Origin: Nitrospirales bacterium
GTDB lineage: Bacteria; Nitrospirota; Nitrospiria; Nitrospirales; UBA8639
DNA length: 64,000 nt
Direction of reading: 5' to 3'
Assembly (NCBI GenBank): GCA_021604005.1
Contig: BQIV01000001.1
Span: 208,290 to 272,289, forward strand
Shown here piece after piece: positions 61,359-64,000 of the stretch. The translations under genes were made by a program, and so were the position numbers. Below the pieces are notes generated by a model. The model had not been told where the DNA came from. It was given only the letters and a program-made list of their open reading frames with translations, and searched no databases. Within the stretch, counting starts at the first letter, position 1. Each line of letters starts with the position of its first letter.

Positions 61359-62273
61359 TTATTCTTCTTGTATCGGTCGGCAGATCGACCCTTTTGGGAT
61401 TGATCGCTCTGCGGAAATCCATTCATCAATCTGTGCTTTCGACATTCCTTGCAGGCCATCAGTTACGCTGATGATGGCAAGAGTTTCCTCTATGTGGCCG
61501 AGAATTTTTGTGGGATCGTCAGGATGCGTGATGGCCTCTCCGAGTTTCACGACTTCAAAACGACTGCCCCTAGAAAGGCCGGCCCTGGCCAAGTAGATGG
61601 TATTCCCCGCATGGGTCGCCACTTTGATCGGAACCAATGTATTGATAATATTTGACGCTAATTTATCAGCCAACTCGGAAAACACGTCATCCTGAAATGT
61701 TTGGGGCATCTCGTTCAGGGAGCCTTCTGGATTAATTTCTCGGACTTTTTTTTCAGCTTGCAAGTCTGCCGCAGCCTCAACCTGGCCCGTTTCCGTTTTG
61801 ACGAGTCTGACCGAGGCTCCAGCCGTGAGAGACATGATTTTCGTTCGGCCTGCATTGTATGGTAGCTGCTTGACGTGAATGCTCGGATCCAACATCGAAA
61901 TAGACCCGAAAATCATATAATCCGCACCCAGCATGTGACCGATGCGAATGGCATGCTCAGGATTCGTCATTTCAGATTGGCTTAATTCGATTTCAGTGAC
62001 TAATGCCTCGATCTTTGCGCGTTCTACGACTTTCACTTCCTGTGACGTTGTCAGTTTCGTAATAAGTTTGTTTGTAAGAAGGTTTGTTTGCCGTGTTGTT
62101 TCAAAATTCACATTCGAACTTGACTTGTTGACGGTGACTTTCAAGCGCGAACTCACTGTTGTCCCGATATCAAAATCGAAGATTGCAACGGAAGGGGGTT
62201 CGGCATGCACGAGCGGAGTGCTAACGCTCAGGGAGAGCGCCACGCTAAGAATCGCAAAGATGTACCGGATCAT
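61359..62273 (-). CDS. CsgG/LpoB-like secreted protein
   Basis: 304 residues with a Sec signal (YIFAILSVALSLSVSTPLVHA). PPSVAIFDFDIGTT, NLLTNKLITKLTTSQEVKVV, ERAKIEALVTEIELSQSEMT, GHMLGADYMIFGSISML is the CsgG/LpoB alpha/beta domain (IAvlDF..., L...L...g.f.vveR..l..i..E...). The extra C-terminal domain (TIYLARAGLSRGSRFEVVKL) is common in the wider CsgG-type family. Lacks a lipobox Cys, so probably periplasmic. With the next two genes it forms a lipoprotein/TPR unit. Confidence 0.85.
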   Translation of the reverse strand: MIRYIFAILSVALSLSVSTPLVHAEPPSVAIFDFDIGTTVSSRLKVTVNKSSSNVNFETTRQTNLLTNKLITKLTTSQEVKVVERAKIEALVTEIELSQSEMTNPEHAIRIGHMLGADYMIFGSISMLDPSIHVKQLPYNAGRTKIMSLTAGASVRLVKTETGQVEAAADLQAEKKVREINPEGSLNEMPQTFQDDVFSELADKLASNIINTLVPIKVATHAGNTIYLARAGLSRGSRFEVVKLGEAITHPDDPTKILGHIEETLAIISVTDGLQGMSKAQIDEWISAERSIPKGSICRPIQEE

Positions 62274-62331
62274 AGTGGGGTCCCTTTCTTATCGTGGGAG
62301 AAGTTTCCTCTGGTAAGGCATGAGTCGATTC

Positions 62332-63507
62332 TTACTGATCTTCTCGAGCCAGTAATTCATTGACCAGTGTTTTTCCGACGGCATTGCCGGCCTCCTCTAA
62401 CGCATGAAGCCGAGCTCGGGTTTTTTCCCTATGATTACCTCGATGATGAATTGGGATGGTCAAAATAGTATCCCCGGATTTTGTCCCAATCACTCTCAAG
62501 GAGCCCTGGGCATCAAAAATGTGCTGATTCAGAGTCGTACTACTAAAGATCGTCGACACCTTCCCGGCAACGAGGTACTGAACGCCTTTTTGTTTCAGGT
62601 TCATTAACATCTGTTTATCCCCTTCTAAGGTGTCTGACATCGCTGATCGTGAAGTGGCCGAAGTCCGTTGATCCAAGACCGTAAAGTTGTGGTTATTGAG
62701 AATTGCCTTTACTCGCGTCGAAAGAGGGGAACGGGGATGTCCCTTCCCTAATGAAGGTTCTTGGACCCAGACCATCACTCTCCGCAAATTGCGGATCGCA
62801 TTCTGCTCTTGCGTACGTAACAGTGTTTCCAACTCTCGACTATTCGATATATTACCTTTATCGAGAGGTATGGCTCCTGGGACTTTTTCCAAAATCTTTA
62901 GCGCTTCTTGTGAAAATCGTCGAGACTGTTGATAGTTTCCGGTTGCCTCATATCCCTTGCCTTTTTGATAGAGCTCATAGGCCGCTGAGAGATTATTTTT
63001 AACTTCTGCTTCCTGCCGCTTGCGTTCGGCTTCCGCTTCACTCTTAGGATATCGGACGAGGACGTGGACATCATACCGTTCTAGCGTATATCCCTTATCG
63101 ATCCGGGTCATCTTCTTGTGGTAAGAGTCAATCACTTCGGCCTTTTTGACGAGCCCCGCACTCTTGGCTTTAATGATATCTTTGAGGTCTTGATCATAAT
63201 CGGTGGTTTTGCCTTCATACACACTCTCAAGTGTCGTATTCAAATACTCTGTGACCTGGCTATAGGCATTTTGCCGTGCGGCTTTTTCCCCAAGTTCTAA
63301 TGATTCTGCTTTAACGGCTGACCCACGGTAGTAGAAGTAGGAGTCATCTTTTTGAATCTTCGTTACCCAAGAGGGTTCAGGTTTCGACTCATCCCAAATA
63401 ATTTGGGCTTTGGACATACAACCTACCGTTAAGAAGCACAGGCTCATGACGAACAGCCATGCTGTATGATTGTTCGTCACGTATGAAAACCCTCTGTGTC
63501 TATTCAT
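62332..63507 (-). CDS. LPP20-type lipoprotein with CsgG-like C-terminus
   Basis: 391 residues. Lipoprotein signal WLFVMSLCFLTVGC (lipobox TVGC). The N-terminal half (PSWVTKIQKDDSYFYYRGSA, LGEKAARQNAYSQVTEYLNT) is the LPP20 domain; the middle is a helical TPR-like piece (AAYELYQKGKGYEATGNYQQ); the C-terminal part (VKAILNNHNFTVLDQRTSAT, QYLVAGKVSTIFSSTTLNQH) resembles the CsgG-like fold again. Outer-membrane-associated. 58 bp upstream of the CsgG-like gene, same strand. Confidence 0.82.
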   Translation of the reverse strand: MNRHRGFSYVTNNHTAWLFVMSLCFLTVGCMSKAQIIWDESKPEPSWVTKIQKDDSYFYYRGSAVKAESLELGEKAARQNAYSQVTEYLNTTLESVYEGKTTDYDQDLKDIIKAKSAGLVKKAEVIDSYHKKMTRIDKGYTLERYDVHVLVRYPKSEAEAERKRQEAEVKNNLSAAYELYQKGKGYEATGNYQQSRRFSQEALKILEKVPGAIPLDKGNISNSRELETLLRTQEQNAIRNLRRVMVWVQEPSLGKGHPRSPLSTRVKAILNNHNFTVLDQRTSATSRSAMSDTLEGDKQMLMNLKQKGVQYLVAGKVSTIFSSTTLNQHIFDAQGSLRVIGTKSGDTILTIPIHHRGNHREKTRARLHALEEAGNAVGKTLVNELLAREDQ

Positions 63508-63605
63508 AATTTTTTTCTCTCATCATGACAAATATACATCGTTCTCACGATTTGGCAGGTTTATGGAATCAAAGAATCCCCGCAGAACGTCCTGAAAGTT
63601 TTGAG

Positions 63606-63635
63606 GAAGGCCCCGTCACGAATGACGGAGCCTTC
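63606..63635 (-). terminator. Hairpin after the TPR gene
   Basis: GAAGGC-C-CCGTC-acgaat-GACGG-A-GCCTTC (with one unpaired base each side): 11 pairs between the TPR gene and the LPP20 gene. Weak U-run on the minus strand, so a terminator or a processing site. Confidence 0.5.
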
Positions 63636-63699
63636 ATCACACTGAATAACAAAAACCGCAATGACGAAACGACGTGCCTCATTAGCCACATACATACGG

Positions 63700-64000
63700 C
63701 TATAGCTTCTCATCTTTTTGTTGCAAGCAGTCGTTTGCTCTTCTCATCACGGGGACCGGGAATTCCTCTAACGCCACGTCTTCGACTCCGGAGAACAGTT
63801 TTTCCGCCTCCTCATGCTTTCGCTCATACATCAGAATCACTCCCAGGTTAAACTTGGCGGCCCCCAATGCTTTGCTATCCATGTTGGGGTCTGATTCGAT
63901 ATCGGCAATGGCTTCGGCAAAGTATTTTTTCGCATTGGCCAACTTCCCGGCCTTGGCTTCGCGAATCCCCCGGTCCAACTTCTTGACATCGCGGTGGACA
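63700..64000 (-). CDS. TPR protein, C-terminal part (5' end outside window)
   Basis: The frame is open to the right edge. About 100 residues visible, with two TPR-like repeats: AKAGKLANAKKYFAEAIADI and GAAKFNLGVILMYERKHEEA with EKLFSG. Part of the lipoprotein cluster; such solenoids are protein-binding scaffolds. Confidence 0.7.
   Translation of the reverse strand, partial: VHRDVKKLDRGIREAKAGKLANAKKYFAEAIADIESDPNMDSKALGAAKFNLGVILMYERKHEEAEKLFSGVEDVALEEFPVPVMRRANDCLQQKDEKL

Noticed and set aside
1..64000. Search for CRISPR arrays, rRNA operons and complete tRNA genes
   Set aside because: No regularly spaced repeat array, rRNA segment or full tRNA cloverleaf was seen.

Overview
The window looks like part of the genome of a Gram-negative, flagellated bacterium: it encodes outer-membrane lipoproteins, a TolC-type channel, Tat and Sec signal peptides and FlgK. 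Gene styles and IS110 content remind me of Nitrospira and relatives (Nitrospirota), but no marker gene here proves that, so the assignment is tentative.

Layout. 1-2.0 kb: the 3' part of a GH65 sugar phosphorylase/hydrolase, a 59-codon secreted peptide and an ECF sigma gene broken by an 11-bp tandem duplication. 2.3-8.5 kb, all plus strand: a copper handling cluster (Cys-rich copper storage protein, TolC-like lipoprotein, Tat-exported multicopper oxidase, CopA-type Cu+ ATPase with YHS and heavy-metal-binding modules). 9.1-10.8 kb: flgK without flgL. 11.2-14.1 kb: two different IS110-family elements, each with a transposase interrupted by a single TAG where Trp is expected. 15-39.8 kb: a dense plasmid- or ICE-like accessory segment with ParM-like/ParR-like partition genes, a membrane-anchored XseA-like protein, two SSBs, RNase H, RadC/JAB, an SF1 helicase, a macrodomain protein, a SLOG protein, toxin-antitoxin pairs, DUF1257/DUF2997 genes, a DNA methylase and many small unknowns. 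No replication initiator, relaxase or integrase is visible. 40.1-44.2 kb: a decayed PLD-helicase/DNA methyltransferase locus broken by two IS200/IS605 elements. 44.3-48.8 kb: a complete type III CBASS anti-phage operon (DUF2188, TRIP13-like ATPase, two HORMA-type proteins, CD-NTase, nuclease-SAVED effector), with a divergent XRE-ImmA/IrrE peptidase plus PIN-like pair behind a shared palindromic operator. 50.7-51.3 kb: two 3' fragments of different tRNA-Lys genes in opposite orientation, probably attachment-site scars. 51.4-55.2 kb: an unknown operon of three overlapping genes. 55.7-57.4 kb: small envelope proteins. 57.9-64 kb: a CHASE2-AAA+ regulator and a CsgG/LPP20/TPR lipoprotein operon.

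The most interesting signals are: (i) GC-rich stem-loops with compensatory base changes placed about 42-54 nt before the start codons of several unrelated genes of the accessory segment; (ii) the CBASS operon with its leading DUF2188 gene and the divergent HTH-peptidase/PIN pair; (iii) the three-gene overlapping operon; (iv) the paralogous acidic zinc-ribbon proteins; (v) the IS1111-type element with a 425-bp 3' non-coding segment that should hold a guide RNA; and (vi) the two tRNA-Lys scars.
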